64,000 nt of DNA, taken from the NCBI GenBank assembly GCA_034509425.1, contig JAVTVJ010000068.1, positions 4,278,001 to 4,342,000 of the forward strand. The letters run 5' to 3'. The notes beneath the pieces are model-generated. The model was not told the DNA's origin and made no database searches. It saw only the letters and a list, made by a program, of their open reading frames with translations. Each line of letters opens with the position of its first letter. Position 1 is the stretch's first letter. Source of the DNA: Eopsaltria australis (taxonomy: Eukaryota > Chordata > Aves > Passeriformes > Petroicidae). The translations under genes and the position numbers were made by a program. Of this stretch, positions 54,401 through 61,254 are shown piece by piece.

Positions 54401-57400
54401 GCCCCTGCAGAGGGATCTGCTTTTAGGTATTGGACCGTTGCTTACAGTACTGTGTTTGAAAGGGAAGAGGGGTTTATCCTATAGATTTGGTAGGGTTTGG
54501 GCAGTTTAAGGTAGAGTGGGATTGTGTGTTTGGCATTATAATTGTGGAAGGCATATGCAAGTTCCTCCCTTGCTATGTGAGGTGTATTTTCAGGAAGCTG
54601 TGCCTGTGCAGAGGATTTCAGAGCATGGCATTACCATATATCAGTGCAGTCATGATGTGCTGATATCCTGATCAGAACATCTGTTAATATTTTTAGATTT
54701 TTTTCACTAATTACAGAACTGTTTTTTAATGTTTAAACCTTTTTCCTTATAATTCAAATCCTTTTAATAATTGCAACCCTTCTAATATGAATGATTGATG
54801 GTTTTATACCAGTTACATTTTGTATCACTCATAGTAGTTTCTTCTTGTGAGTCAGGCTGCTTACTACAGTGTTGGTTTTCTTCCTTATAATTGCTTTATC
54901 ATTAAATGTTTCCCATTGTTTTTTTTTCCTTATTTTATTAACATTTGGCCAAAACACAGTAGTGAAGATAATCTAGCCCAGTAAAATGTGTGCTAGTGAA
55001 ATTTGGTCTTTGATTTTGTCTTTGATGCTGAAAAAACCTGTCTCAAGTCAATTCAACTTTTTGAGTCCTAGCTTTCTCATTCGTGAAATGAGGCAGTAAT
55101 AGTTATATCCCTTGTAAAATAGATCTAATAATATAATACACTCAAGAAAATACATTTGTATTTATTATTTAAGTCAGCTATAAGTTAGTAAAACTACCTC
55201 TCATTGCAAAAGAAAGGATGTCTTAATTTATAATAATGAAAACACTACTTACTATTGAAGTCATAAAAATCCAAGACTCCGCTTCACCTAGAAAACCCAG
55301 ACTATTTATTTGATGTAATTAATCAAGAGAAATAGCTGGCCTTCTATACTTCAGCATGTTAATTTTTCATGTATTTGTATTTCAAAACTCTATTCAGTGT
55401 TGCTTCATGTAAGAGAGGAGGGGAGAAGGGAGAAGCTCCATGCCAGACATGTGAGGCAGTAACTTGGGATGCAAGTGGTTGATTATTGGCTCTTTCCAAC
55501 TGAGCACAGTCAAAAATAAATCTTGCTCTGTTTTTAATTCTTTTGGGTCATCTGGGGGCTAGTACATGTATTTATACTCCTCCCTCTACCTCCACCCAGT
55601 GCACTCTAAGCTGTACAACCCAGTTGTAAAGAGCCTGTCATCCAGATGAAGGCAAAACACCCTTTCATTCATCAAGGGATTGCAGGAGTTATTGCTCCTT
55701 TTTCAAAGTCAGAAACCTGAGAGGCTATTACCAAATTTGAATTAAGCTATGTACGTCTTTAAATTATGAAATCTTAACCAGCTGTCAGCAATTTATGTGT
55801 CACAAGTATTCTCCAGCCTAATGATGGGACACATATGGCCTGACTTAATGTTGCTGTGCTTTTTCCTTTCAGGAGGTTGTTCTTGCTCAGCCACCCTCCA
55901 AACCTGCCCGCAGGAAGCTCCGGACGGAGGCACAAGGGCTGGAGACCCCCGAGCTTTCTCCCACTATAAATATGACTTCTTCCTTGCCAGCAGTCAAGCC
56001 TCACCTCCCAGTCCAAAAGTAAAAACCTGTACCAAGCATGCCAAATTGCAGCATGAGATCTGATGTAGCAGGGTTTGCTCTTTGCATAATTTCATACTTA
56101 ATAGTTCTGTTTTTGAGAATGCATCACAAGATACAAGTCTCTGAAGCCTCTATCAGTCTTCTCAAATGCAGACTAAGCCTTTAGTGACTGTCAGTGGTAT
56201 TTGATAGGTAGATAACCTCTTCAAAGGTGTCCCACCTCTGTATCTGGTAGACATGGCTGAGGAGCAAGCCTAGCTGTTCAACCATCTCTAGCACAACTTC
56301 TTTTATATGTGAGGGTGTGTGTTTCTGCCTTGCATTTGTCTTCTGGAACTTTGCTCCTTCATGTGGACAGACATGACCAAATGAATGCTCAGAATGCTAA
56401 GTCATTAAATGCTTGATGTTGGTCATATCCTTGTGATATTTCTTCATTGCAAGGCATGTTGGAAATGAGCTTGCCACTGGTGTGAGTTGAGCCACAGACC
56501 ACTTGTGGTCCGGCCGATAATGGCCAAACCCAACATGTGTTGATTGCTCTCATAAATATAGCTGTCAAAGCTGTCAGCAACAAAGATTTGTGGGGATTTC
56601 ACTCTATGTATATTTAATAGTGGTGGAGAAGGGGCTGTACAAATGGTAAGTGAAGGCACTTGAAACCCTACTGGGTCTGTGCATCTCCCTCAGCTAAAGG
56701 ACTGTGCAAACATTATACCCCACCATCACCCAGGGCTTGCAAAAGACATCTGATTCAGTCTGAAACAAAATCAAGCTGCCCAAGTCAATTGAGCCTTTCT
56801 TGGCAGACTGTTTATCGGTAGGCTGAATCTGTGCTGCATAATTGGAGATTAGAATAAGTAATAAGACTCCTAGGATGCTCTTAAAGTACTATTTTGTGCT
56901 TTGGGAGTGCATATTCCATAGTGGTTCAAAGATAACAGCATTTGTTAACATCTCAATCCTGTCTTGTCTGTATCTTTCCTAAAATGTTAAAATGGCCACA
57001 GACATATATTGCCCTGCTTTTATTTTTTTTCCTATCATTTATTACTTTATAGCCTATGGAGAGTAGTTTGCAGCAGAATAGTGAAACAGAAAACTGACAG
57101 TTCACTGGAAGATAACAGCATAAATTCCTGTCGCTGTGCTGCGAAAAAGAGTCTATTGCAAAGAGTCAGTGCCATCAGCTCTGTTAAGAGAGAAAAGCTA
57201 ATGGGGACTGTGTGCCACTGGACCATATTTGAATCGGGCATCTGTTTTAGATCAAATCTGGCATTAAAGAGCTCTTGTTGCCTCATGTTAAACTTTAAAA
57301 TAATCTATTTGGAAAGAGGCTTGGATATTCAGCCAGTATTTTCTGTATTTTCTTTCTTTGTTGCTGTTGTTATCTCTCTTGCTTTGAATACATTGGTCCT

Positions 57401-58855
57401 TAAATACAGCTGTCTCTTTTTATACCTGTCTGCATAGCTGACATTTCCTCCAGATCAGTTACCACAGGCTATGAAGCAACAAAAATTCTTAATTAATAAA
57501 ATAAGTTCTTAAAATAAAAAGGTACATCCTTTATTTTAGCAGCAGAAGAGCTGAGGGAAGTGAATCAGTCATCTTCCTGTTCGTGATGTCAGACAGTTTT
57601 GGTGGAAATGACTACTTTGAATAAAAGAAGTATTAATTTTTGAAGAAACATCAGAATCAGCAAAAATCTGAGACAGCATTTTCATGCCAATGACCTTTCT
57701 TTCTGTATAAAATGATTTCTGTATTTTCTGTTAACCACTCCTGACTCTTTAAACTCTACAAGTGTCTGAAAACAGCTAATGCAAAGATGCTGCAATAAGC
57801 ACAGCTATGCAGGGATCATTCTTAAACTCAATGAGAATCCAGTGATTTTGAAATAACTGAGACAGCCTAAATTATTTCTGTCATTCAGGTTAACAGGTTT
57901 CAAATATCCCACCTGATTCAGCCATCTCATTTCAGTACTACATTTTTCTTCTCTTAAATCTGTAGTTTGTACTTTGTCTTTGAAGTGTAGTCCAGAGTGC
58001 AGAGTTACGCAAAATGGGTGGCTGCTCTTCTGGCATCTGCCAGTGTTGAGACTCTTAATGAAATGTTTTGTATTTATCTGTCTGGCAGACAGTCTTCCAA
58101 GCAGAAAAGGGCTATTCAGACTGCTATACGAAAAAACAAAGAAGCCAATGCTGTGCTGGCCAGGTTGAACAGTGAGCTCCAGCAGCAGCTGAAGGTAAGG
58201 AACGCATTGAAAATGAGTGACAAAGCTCCCTGTGATCGGTTACGTGTCACCTCCAGCAGTATTGAAATCAGAGCAAAATATAGGACAGTAATTGAAATAG
58301 GCACAAGAGATGAAAGCTTTTAATGACAGCACATTGCCATCATTCCTTGGGCCAGGTCTTATTTGCTTCCATCTCTAGCAGGCCAGTGCTGTTACCTGTG
58401 TTTTACAGCAGGAAAAGACAGAGAAGTTTGTCGAAGTTCACACAAGAGAAGAAAACTGAACTTGTCCTTCAAGTTGTATTGCTGCCTGGAAGCTTTCTGA
58501 TAGAGCAGAGCTCTGCTGTTTTTATGGAGACCAGAAGACTTGATGGGTATTCCTCAGGCACATCTCGCACTGAGGCTCAGGGTCTTCAAGTGCACCCCCA
58601 CGCTGGGGCTCTGAGCCTGCCCAAATCGGGGAGCAGACCCTGGAGGAGTTGCAGTCCAGCCCAGCTCCCACACTGACAGGGAGCCCTTTCATGGGAGGTC
58701 AGCAGAGCCTGCCTGGATGCCCTTTACTGGAGCAGGGTGGTACATGTGAGCATCCCAAAAGTTCTAACACACCTCTTCTCCTGCAGGAGGTTCACAAGGA
58801 ACGAATTGCCTTGGAAACACAGCTGGAGCAGCTACGTCCTGTCACCGTCTTGTGA
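2064..58855 (+). CDS. REPS2: REPS2, RalBP1-associated EH-domain protein 2 (17 coding exons, 5' end outside window)
   Basis: Endocytic adaptor of the REPS/POB1 family. Known family roles: EH domains bind NPF motifs of endocytic partners such as epsin/Eps15, the proline-rich part binds SH3 proteins, and the C-terminal coiled coil binds RalBP1, linking Ral signalling to receptor internalisation. Seen here: joining 17 GT-AG exons gives an uninterrupted 573-residue frame. Window-relative residues: 1-33 C-terminal half of EH1; 92-165 Ser/Pro-rich linker; 184-278 complete EH2; 389-396 and 425-435 proline-rich; about 515-570 coiled coil ending in LRPVTVL. REPS2 rather than REPS1 is chosen because of the SLSVERE and [10 protein letters not shown] segments, the YLQA end of EH2 and the VTVL terminus. 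From memory human REPS2 is about 660 residues; the missing roughly 90 fit one upstream first exon. The residue 281-360 stretch looks much less conserved than the rest. Confidence 0.97.
2188..4400 (+). other. REPS2: REPS2 intron between window exons 1 and 2
   Basis: A GC-richer stretch at about 2970-3360 carries overlapping short open frames on both strands without family features. The remainder is AT-rich and I recognise no repeat in it. Confidence 0.85.
4401..4549 (+). CDS. REPS2: REPS2 coding exon (window exon 2): post-EH1 linker
   Basis: 149 nt, enters in phase 1 and leaves in phase 0; acceptor aataaag, donor gtaaca. Encodes residues 42-91, starting ELPLPRF and ending DEGDKQ. The ELPLPRF start right after EH1 is characteristic of REPS proteins. 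Confidence 0.94.
4550..6081 (+). other. REPS2: REPS2 intron between window exons 2 and 3
   Basis: Unique-looking sequence; no repeat, RNA gene or second coding segment seen. Confidence 0.85.
6082..6205 (+). CDS. REPS2: REPS2 coding exon (window exon 3): Ser/Pro-rich linker
   Basis: 124 nt, phase 0 in, phase 1 out; acceptor gaaatag, donor gtagga. Encodes [17 protein letters not shown] followed by a YQR..LSYGYGK segment. The repeated SP dipeptides are possible proline-directed phosphorylation sites (inference). Confidence 0.92.
7999..8021 (+). repeat. Poly-T run
   Basis: 23 consecutive T preceded by CCTT-rich pyrimidine units (about 7979-7998). No adjacent retrocopy was recognised on the minus strand. 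Confidence 0.95.
8774..8859 (+). repeat. Two-copy direct duplication, about 36 bp at 50-bp period
   Basis: Both copies begin gacaaaatggactttgat (8774 and 8824) and end in gttca, with a few substitutions between them. Confidence 0.9.
8965..9062 (+). CDS. REPS2: REPS2 coding exon (window exon 4): linker
   Basis: 98 nt, phase 1 in, phase 0 out; acceptor aatgcag, donor gtaatg. Encodes [14 protein letters not shown] and a Ser/Thr-rich stretch ending in NR. APYE after the previous exon matches the family order. It is less conserved than the EH domains. Confidence 0.9.
9063..10743 (+). other. REPS2: REPS2 intron between window exons 4 and 5
   Basis: Nothing recognisable apart from the splice sites. 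The last 60 bases are GC-richer and pyrimidine-rich and lead into the tandem acceptors. Confidence 0.85.
10744..10882 (+). CDS. REPS2: REPS2 coding exon (window exon 5): start of EH2
   Basis: 139 nt, phase 0 in, phase 1 out. Two AG acceptors lie 10 nt apart (ending at 10743 and 10753). Only the first keeps the frame and gives SLSVERE, so it is chosen. Encodes the first helix of EH2: [17 protein letters not shown] then SLQPD. Donor gtaata. Confidence 0.95.
10883..12371 (+). other. REPS2: REPS2 intron between window exons 5 and 6
   Basis: Unique-looking sequence with a pyrimidine-rich tract near 11911-11945; no repeat identified. Confidence 0.85.
12372..12435 (+). CDS. REPS2: REPS2 coding exon (window exon 6): EH2 core
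   Basis: 64 nt, phase 1 in, phase 2 out; acceptor ccaacag, donor gtgagt. Encodes [20 protein letters not shown] and the first two bases of the Trp codon (W233) that is invariant in EH domains and lines the NPF-binding pocket. The codon is split by the intron. Confidence 0.96.
12436..14731 (+). other. REPS2: REPS2 intron between window exons 6 and 7
   Basis: Contains the longest CR1 fragment of the window (13796-14440) and, at about 12815-12985, an AT-rich stretch with several TAATGA/ATTAGT-like motifs that could be a conserved non-coding element. Confidence 0.85.
13796..14440 (+). repeat. CR1 LINE, 5'-truncated 3' end (longest copy)
   Basis: Matches the end of the avian CR1 reverse-transcriptase ORF and 3' UTR as remembered: aatgtgcaattgcagc near the start, then ctgggctgcatcaaaag, aaggacatggacctgttgg, ggctggagcacctcccctatg, gttcagcctgaagaag, tggagagggact, and finally gatgatctttgaggtccctt with a gattctgt end. 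Several small indels and stops show it is old and inactive. Confidence 0.93.
14732..14874 (+). CDS. REPS2: REPS2 coding exon (window exon 7): EH2 EF-hand loop
   Basis: 143 nt, phase 2 in, phase 1 out; acceptor tccacag, donor gtaaag. Completes W233 and encodes [16 protein letters not shown]. Residues D237, D239, D241 and E248 fill canonical EF-hand positions, so calcium binding is expected. Ends [12 protein letters not shown], the close of the EH2 domain. Confidence 0.97.
14875..17918 (+). other. REPS2: REPS2 intron between window exons 7 and 8
   Basis: Carries a CR1 3' end at 15189-15441. The rest is AT-rich with no recognised element, ending in an unusually long T-rich tract at the acceptor. 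Confidence 0.85.
15189..15441 (+). repeat. CR1 LINE 3' end
   Basis: 5'-truncated copy covering only the 3' UTR: cactggaacaggctgccc, gttcaaggccaggttg, gcaacctggtctagtgga, ccctgcccatggg, gatgatctttaaaatc and a degraded attctgtgtgtctatgat end. It lies in the same orientation as the copy 750 bp upstream. Confidence 0.9.
17919..18013 (+). CDS. REPS2: REPS2 coding exon (window exon 8): linker after EH2
   Basis: 95 nt, phase 1 in, phase 0 out. A long T-rich tract at about 17871-17911 precedes acceptor cttgcag; donor gtgagc. Encodes [20 protein letters not shown] and [10 protein letters not shown]. The LFDSYSE core is REPS2-like. Confidence 0.93.
18389..18650 (-). repeat. CR1 LINE 3' end, minus strand
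   Basis: Reads as the reverse complement of a CR1 3' end: agaatcataaaatcatgtag, ttggaaaagacttccaagat, then ataaggtcacccctgaat and gtgaggggcccagaactgaa. The terminal gattctatgattct-type repeat lies at the left edge. Confidence 0.85.
18651..18732 (+). repeat. Short CR1 3'-end fragment, plus strand, abutting the inverted copy
   Basis: ctagaggtcccttccaaatc followed by tatgattccatgag is the terminal part of a plus-strand CR1. With the preceding minus-strand copy it forms an inverted pair. Confidence 0.65.
18961..19034 (+). repeat. (ATGGT)n pentanucleotide microsatellite
   Basis: 74 bp of perfect ATGGT units (14.8 copies) with no interruption. It reads as MVWYG repeated in several frames, which creates spurious open frames. 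Confidence 0.99.
21369..21438 (+). CDS. REPS2: REPS2 coding exon (window exon 9): variable linker
   Basis: 70 nt, phase 0 in, phase 1 out; acceptor tttaag, weak donor gtattc. Encodes [17 protein letters not shown] then KKDEKQ. Similarity to mammalian REPS2 is limited. Support comes from frame continuity on both sides and the DDKQ/DEKQ-like end. Confidence 0.85.
21439..23351 (+). other. REPS2: REPS2 intron between window exons 9 and 10
   Basis: One short minus-strand CR1 fragment at 22882-22960; otherwise unremarkable AT-rich sequence. Confidence 0.85.
22882..22960 (-). repeat. CR1 LINE 3'-end fragment, minus strand
   Basis: gcagaatcataaagctggta, aggttggaaggggcatctag, ttcaacctccctg and aaagcagggtcatcc follow the reverse complement of a CR1 3' terminus. 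Only about 80 bp remain. Confidence 0.8.
23352..23417 (+). CDS. REPS2: REPS2 coding exon (window exon 10): variable linker
   Basis: 66 nt, phase 1 in and out, so it could be skipped without breaking the frame. The acceptor ttcttaag follows a run of T; donor gtaagg. Encodes [16 protein letters not shown] and HLTVKA. The ALK start and IPKE fit the family linker. Confidence 0.85.
23418..27730 (+). other. REPS2: REPS2 intron between window exons 10 and 11
   Basis: 4.3 kb with a (CA)n microsatellite at 24419-24471. Open frames around 24217-24612 are products of that repeat. No transposon or gene recognised. Confidence 0.85.
24419..24471 (+). repeat. (CA)n dinucleotide microsatellite
   Basis: 53 bp of uninterrupted CA, likely polymorphic in length. 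Confidence 0.99.
27731..27773 (+). CDS. REPS2: REPS2 coding exon (window exon 11): 43-nt short exon
   Basis: 43 nt, phase 1 in, phase 2 out; acceptor tgtttcag, donor gtactg. Encodes [13 protein letters not shown] plus two bases of an Arg codon. With the next exon it forms the basic RARPRSRSYSS segment, a possible basophilic kinase target (inference). Confidence 0.92.
28960..29964 (+). pseudogene. Endogenous gammaretrovirus-like gag (capsid) remnant
   Basis: A broken gag-derived segment in the sense orientation of the host intron. Seen in one frame: an Arg/Ser-rich stretch followed by QAPLRQ (from about 29230), which fits the start of capsid; [13 protein letters not shown] (about 29554); [13 protein letters not shown] (about 29647); [17 protein letters not shown] (about 29710); and [10 protein letters not shown] (about 29800), the capsid C-terminal signature region. 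Between about 29285 and 29500 the similarity moves to another frame (DLWTWKQ, MTHNPNW), so at least two indels are present. In-frame stops occur at 29596, 29686 and 29695, plus 29412 in the shifted segment. No LTR, primer-binding site, pol or env was recognised nearby. It cannot encode a functional Gag. Family assignment is from remembered motif order, not a search. Confidence 0.65.
30201..30240 (+). repeat. 20-bp tandem duplication
   Basis: aaaatttattctacta occurs twice, 20 bp apart, directly adjacent. Confidence 0.9.
30691..30827 (+). CDS. REPS2: REPS2 coding exon (window exon 12): first SH3-ligand motif
   Basis: 137 nt, phase 2 in, phase 1 out; acceptor tccttag, donor gtaaag. Encodes [16 protein letters not shown], then [17 protein letters not shown] and LDLNKIF. 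Residues P390 to R395 make a PxxPxR class II SH3 ligand. This is one of the most conserved parts of REPS proteins. Confidence 0.97.
32064..32573 (+). repeat. CR1 LINE 3' end (different subfamily)
   Basis: Contains gtgcagttttgggtaccaca, tccaaaggagggcaataaag, gttcagcctggagaagagga, ggctggatatcaggaaaagg, ccccagggaagtcatcgtgt, ggggtgtcctgtgcagggcc and gatgatcctggtgggtttct. This consensus differs from the other copies (the gtcctgtgcagggccagga type), so it is a distinct CR1 subfamily. Confidence 0.9.
36540..37060 (+). other. GC-rich, partly open block of unknown origin, candidate decayed mobile element
   Basis: A sharp rise in GC inside an AT-rich intron at about 36540-36850. The + frame through 36580-36927 is open and, after one stop, stays open to about 37060. 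It encodes a Cys/Trp-rich part and then a charged Lys/Arg/Glu-rich part ([26 protein letters not shown]). Other frames are also open, so the GC content alone could account for this. It resembles in general style the accessory open frames of avian endogenous retroviruses, but I cannot name a family. Confidence 0.3.
39357..39470 (+). repeat. CR1 LINE 3'-end fragment
   Basis: tgatggggctttgagcaatc, tggtctaggg, gagctgatctttaaggtccc and ttccatgattctgtgg. Terminal 110 bp of a CR1 with a small deletion. Confidence 0.85.
40461..40490 (+). repeat. 15-bp perfect tandem duplication
   Basis: acatcatgctgtcat is present twice in immediate succession. Confidence 0.95.
41962..42026 (+). CDS. REPS2: REPS2 coding exon (window exon 13): second proline-rich motif
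   Basis: 65 nt, phase 1 in, phase 0 out; acceptor gttcag, donor gtatgg. Encodes [20 protein letters not shown] and a final Q. P429 to R434 is a second PxxPxR motif. In the family this region recruits SH3 adaptors and ASAP-type ArfGAPs. Confidence 0.95.
43131..43235 (+). repeat. 35-bp minisatellite, three copies
   Basis: Units start at 43131, 43166 and 43201, each beginning ccagatcccacagcacagct. The first two are nearly identical and the third ends with ccctccctcccagtc. Explains the repetitive open frames on both strands here. Confidence 0.95.
49949..49994 (+). repeat. Short CAAATAC-type tandem repeat
   Basis: Four imperfect units of about 10-11 bp with core caaatac(c/t). Confidence 0.85.
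50312..50440 (+). repeat. TTTTG-rich low-complexity tract
   Basis: T/G-rich DNA built of imperfect GTTTT and CTTGT pentamers grading into T runs. Almost no A on the + strand, so the minus strand is nearly homopurine with C. Confidence 0.95.
50780..50799 (+). repeat. Poly-A run
   Basis: 20 consecutive A. The 5' flank shows no recognised retrotransposon, and no target-site duplication was found by eye. Confidence 0.95.
51942..52685 (+). other. 247-codon intronic open frame of unknown meaning
   Basis: The longest open frame in the window runs from 51765 to 52685, but it begins without ATG; the first in-frame ATG is at 51942. It lies in the 11.2-kb intron 13. The predicted product is hydrophobic near the start, has a GC-richer middle (about 52230-52520), and shows no domain, repeat or signal that I recognise. 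There are no obvious flanking splice sites or promoter. It may be chance, a transposon relic or an unannotated exon. Confidence 0.2.
53224..53307 (+). CDS. REPS2: REPS2 coding exon (window exon 14): in-frame cassette-like linker
   Basis: 84 nt, phase 0 in and out, so skipping it would keep the frame. Acceptor ttgttgcag, donor gtgaga. Encodes [19 protein letters not shown] then AEENSSTKK. The Q(T/S)EQ start and the SQAxExSxxKK end match REPS2. Confidence 0.93.
53308..55872 (+). other. REPS2: REPS2 intron between window exons 14 and 15
   Basis: A GC-richer segment at 53840-54440 is open in two + frames but without ATG support for the longer one. The remainder is AT-rich without recognised elements. 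Confidence 0.85.
55873..56018 (+). CDS. REPS2: REPS2 coding exon (window exon 15): third SH3-ligand motif
   Basis: 146 nt, phase 0 in, phase 2 out; acceptor cctttcag, donor gtaaaa. Encodes [17 protein letters not shown], with P475 to R480 as a third PxxPxR motif, a variable stretch, and VKPHLPVQ. The donor sits inside a lysine codon; reading through would meet TAA at once. Confidence 0.93.
56019..58088 (+). other. REPS2: REPS2 intron between window exons 15 and 16
   Basis: No repeat recognised. It includes intronic AATAAA-like hexamers near 57495-57525 that could only matter if intronic polyadenylation occurred. Confidence 0.85.
58089..58194 (+). CDS. REPS2: REPS2 coding exon (window exon 16): coiled-coil start
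   Basis: 106 nt, phase 2 in, phase 0 out; acceptor tctggcag, donor gtaagg. Encodes [20 protein letters not shown] followed by [15 protein letters not shown], the start of the RalBP1-binding coiled coil. Nearly invariant in REPS proteins. Confidence 0.97.
58195..58786 (+). other. REPS2: REPS2 last intron
   Basis: Short (592 nt), GC-richer in its second half, with no embedded element seen. Confidence 0.9.
58787..58855 (+). CDS. REPS2: REPS2 terminal coding segment (window exon 17) with stop
   Basis: 69 nt in phase 0 after acceptor tcctgcag. Encodes [18 protein letters not shown] and the terminus VTVL, then TGA at 58853-58855. Completes the coiled coil. The same exon continues into the 3' UTR. 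Confidence 0.97.
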   Translation, partial: EVHKERIALETQLEQLRPVTVL

Positions 58856-61244
58856 CTTCCTGCACGCCCGTGCATGAGCAGCAGCAGAGTAGTGTCCAGC
58901 AGCCTTGCAAGGAGAGGAGTTCTGTGCACCTGAGCAGGATCTCTGCCAAGGCAGTGGGGGGGACTGGCCTTGCTGGGTCTCTCTTCACCCCGTTATGCAC
59001 ATTTTGCCTTTGCAGGTGAGGAAGGTACAGAAAACAATACCTGACTGTGGAATATTTCTGAGTGGGGGATGCTTTGCCTTCTTTCCTCCCCCTTCCCGGC
59101 CTAATGTGTAAATGCAGTTTATCACTGAAATGAATAACCTGAGAGTATTTTATTTATGTAAAGAATTCCTGATTTATATGTGTTTTGGCAGCACCTCCTG
59201 CCCCGATCATTAAGAGGTACAGCATTCCTGAATTCTGGCTTAAATTGAAAACTCATCCTCTGAGATGTGCTTCTGGATGTTACTGATTCCTGTAGGATTG
59301 TATCATTGTAGAGTACCTGTGGATTTTACATACCATAGGAGTAGAGCTTGCAAGATGTACAGAATCTTTATCCTCAATCACATGTCAAATAATTATTTTC
59401 TTAGTATGGTTTATTATGCAATCACGGATGTATTTTAATGTTAGAGAACTTGTATTTTATTAGTTCAAATCATATAAGAAAACAGTAAAAAATACTAAAA
59501 TATAATTATTTTGGAAACTAGGAAAAAAAAATCTTTTTGAGCTACAGCTGTTTCTAATCACCAGTATTTGAGCACTTGCTTGCAACTACCAGTGTCTCTG
59601 CATTCTTTTAGCATGTTTGAGATGGCTGGTGTACAGCTTTTTCCTTTTATTTTTTTTCTTCAACCAACAGTGTATTTCTAACAAGAGGTTAAAAATGCAT
59701 TCAGGGCATTTTTTTAAAAGCTATTCTATGTACATTCGTATTAGTCTGCTTTGTTGTCTTAATAGCTGCTGATTTGTTTTAAGGATGTGTACAAGAACTG
59801 TACTTCCAGAAGCAGGAAGATAGCAGAAGTGCTATGTATGAGGCTATAAAATGTGAGATGGAAGTAATTGCCTTTTACAGCAGGCTTTTGTTAAGGTTCC
59901 TTTGCACATCAGTGGAGATGCTGCTGATAGGAGTAAGCTCCTAATGCCCGTCTATTTTCTAAACAAAGAAGCAAAGATTAATCTTTAACCTGCATTTGAT
60001 CCAGGGCCAGATGAATCCCGTGGGGAGTTTTCCATGGATGCAGTGGCTGGTGGCTTTAGTCTCAGTTCTTGCAGTGCAAGCTGGCTAATGAATGTTGCCG
60101 TATTTCTTGGGGCAATATTCTTGGATTGGGTGACTTCAGACATAATGATCTCAGCCCTGCTTCCGCCATGGGTATGGTGTGCTTTACTGCAAGGGGGTGT
60201 CACCTACCTGTTGTCCACCTTAAACATGACCCTGCACATGTCTCACTGTCACCCTCGTGGCTGTGATCCTTCCTTCCTGTAGCTGTAGGATGGCCATGGG
60301 GCTGAGAGGAAGGAGAAGCAGGTTTGAAGCAGCTGGGTAACCTCTCCGTGGGGTGTGTGATGGAACAGCTGCTGTGGCATATCAGAGGGCAGTAGAGCAG
60401 CCAAAAGTTTTGCTGAGAGATAAGAAAGGCATCACTGGGAGTGTTTAATGCGATAAGGAAACAATCTACTTTTGCTGAAAGGAATGTGGATGGGGGACAC
60501 GAATCCAGAAGTCTCCAGGTGAAAATAAGCATTTGCAGAGCTGTTACTGAAAGTCTGTTTTTGTAATACACTAGTTTTGATTCAACTAAAGATCACTGTG
60601 TCAGCAAGCAACAACTGTTCTTCTGGATTTGGGACTTCTCTCATATGACTGTTGCATAGCTGGGGTCAGATGGTCATTCCTGGTCAGTGACAAAATGTGA
60701 GGAATGCAAGCTTTTCTGGGAAGCTGCAAAAGAGCCACTGCCCTCTTGCTAGTAGTGGTATTGTTGGGAATTTATCATCATTTATTTCATTTGTTCATAA
60801 TACTACTGAGTCATTCCTGAGATTTAATGAGGTTAAGTGCTCGCCCTGTTTGCTTTTTAGTTCATACATTGTCATTTGGTTAATAAACCCTTACTATTTC
60901 ATAGGAAATAATCATATGGCACACTTGTTTTTCCTTTTATGGGTGATTTTTTAAGGAAAGCTTTTAAATGATTACAAAGCAGTGTGCACATGGCGTTTTT
61001 AAGGCAGTGAGGGACTTTTTCATCTTTGATAGGAGCTTCCTTTGAAATAATCTCCCATTTATTTCACCTGAGTTATTCATGGAATAGATGCCGTTCAAGG
61101 AAAGAGTGGAAGAGTCTGCTTTATACTGTCTTTTTCAAATGTCTCCCTTCTAAAATCCAGTAGGTTTTCTCATTTACTGGAAATTATGATACTTGTGTAG
61201 CCAAAAATTAAATACTTGGTTGGCTGTTACTTTACCACTGGATT

Positions 61245-61254
61245 AATAAATAAA
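61245..61254 (+). terminator. Possible intermediate polyadenylation signal (overlapping AATAAATAAA)
   Basis: Two overlapping AATAAA hexamers within the putative 3' UTR. The downstream GT-rich element is weaker than at the distal site, so use is uncertain. Confidence 0.3.

Noticed and set aside
53951..54484. 177-codon open frame on the + strand in intron 14
   Set aside because: It begins at GTG and contains no in-frame ATG, and other frames on both strands are also open because of the local GC content.
57490..57525. Intronic AATAAA-like hexamers as an alternative REPS2 end
   Set aside because: They sit in an AT-rich stretch before the conserved coiled-coil exons and have no convincing downstream element.
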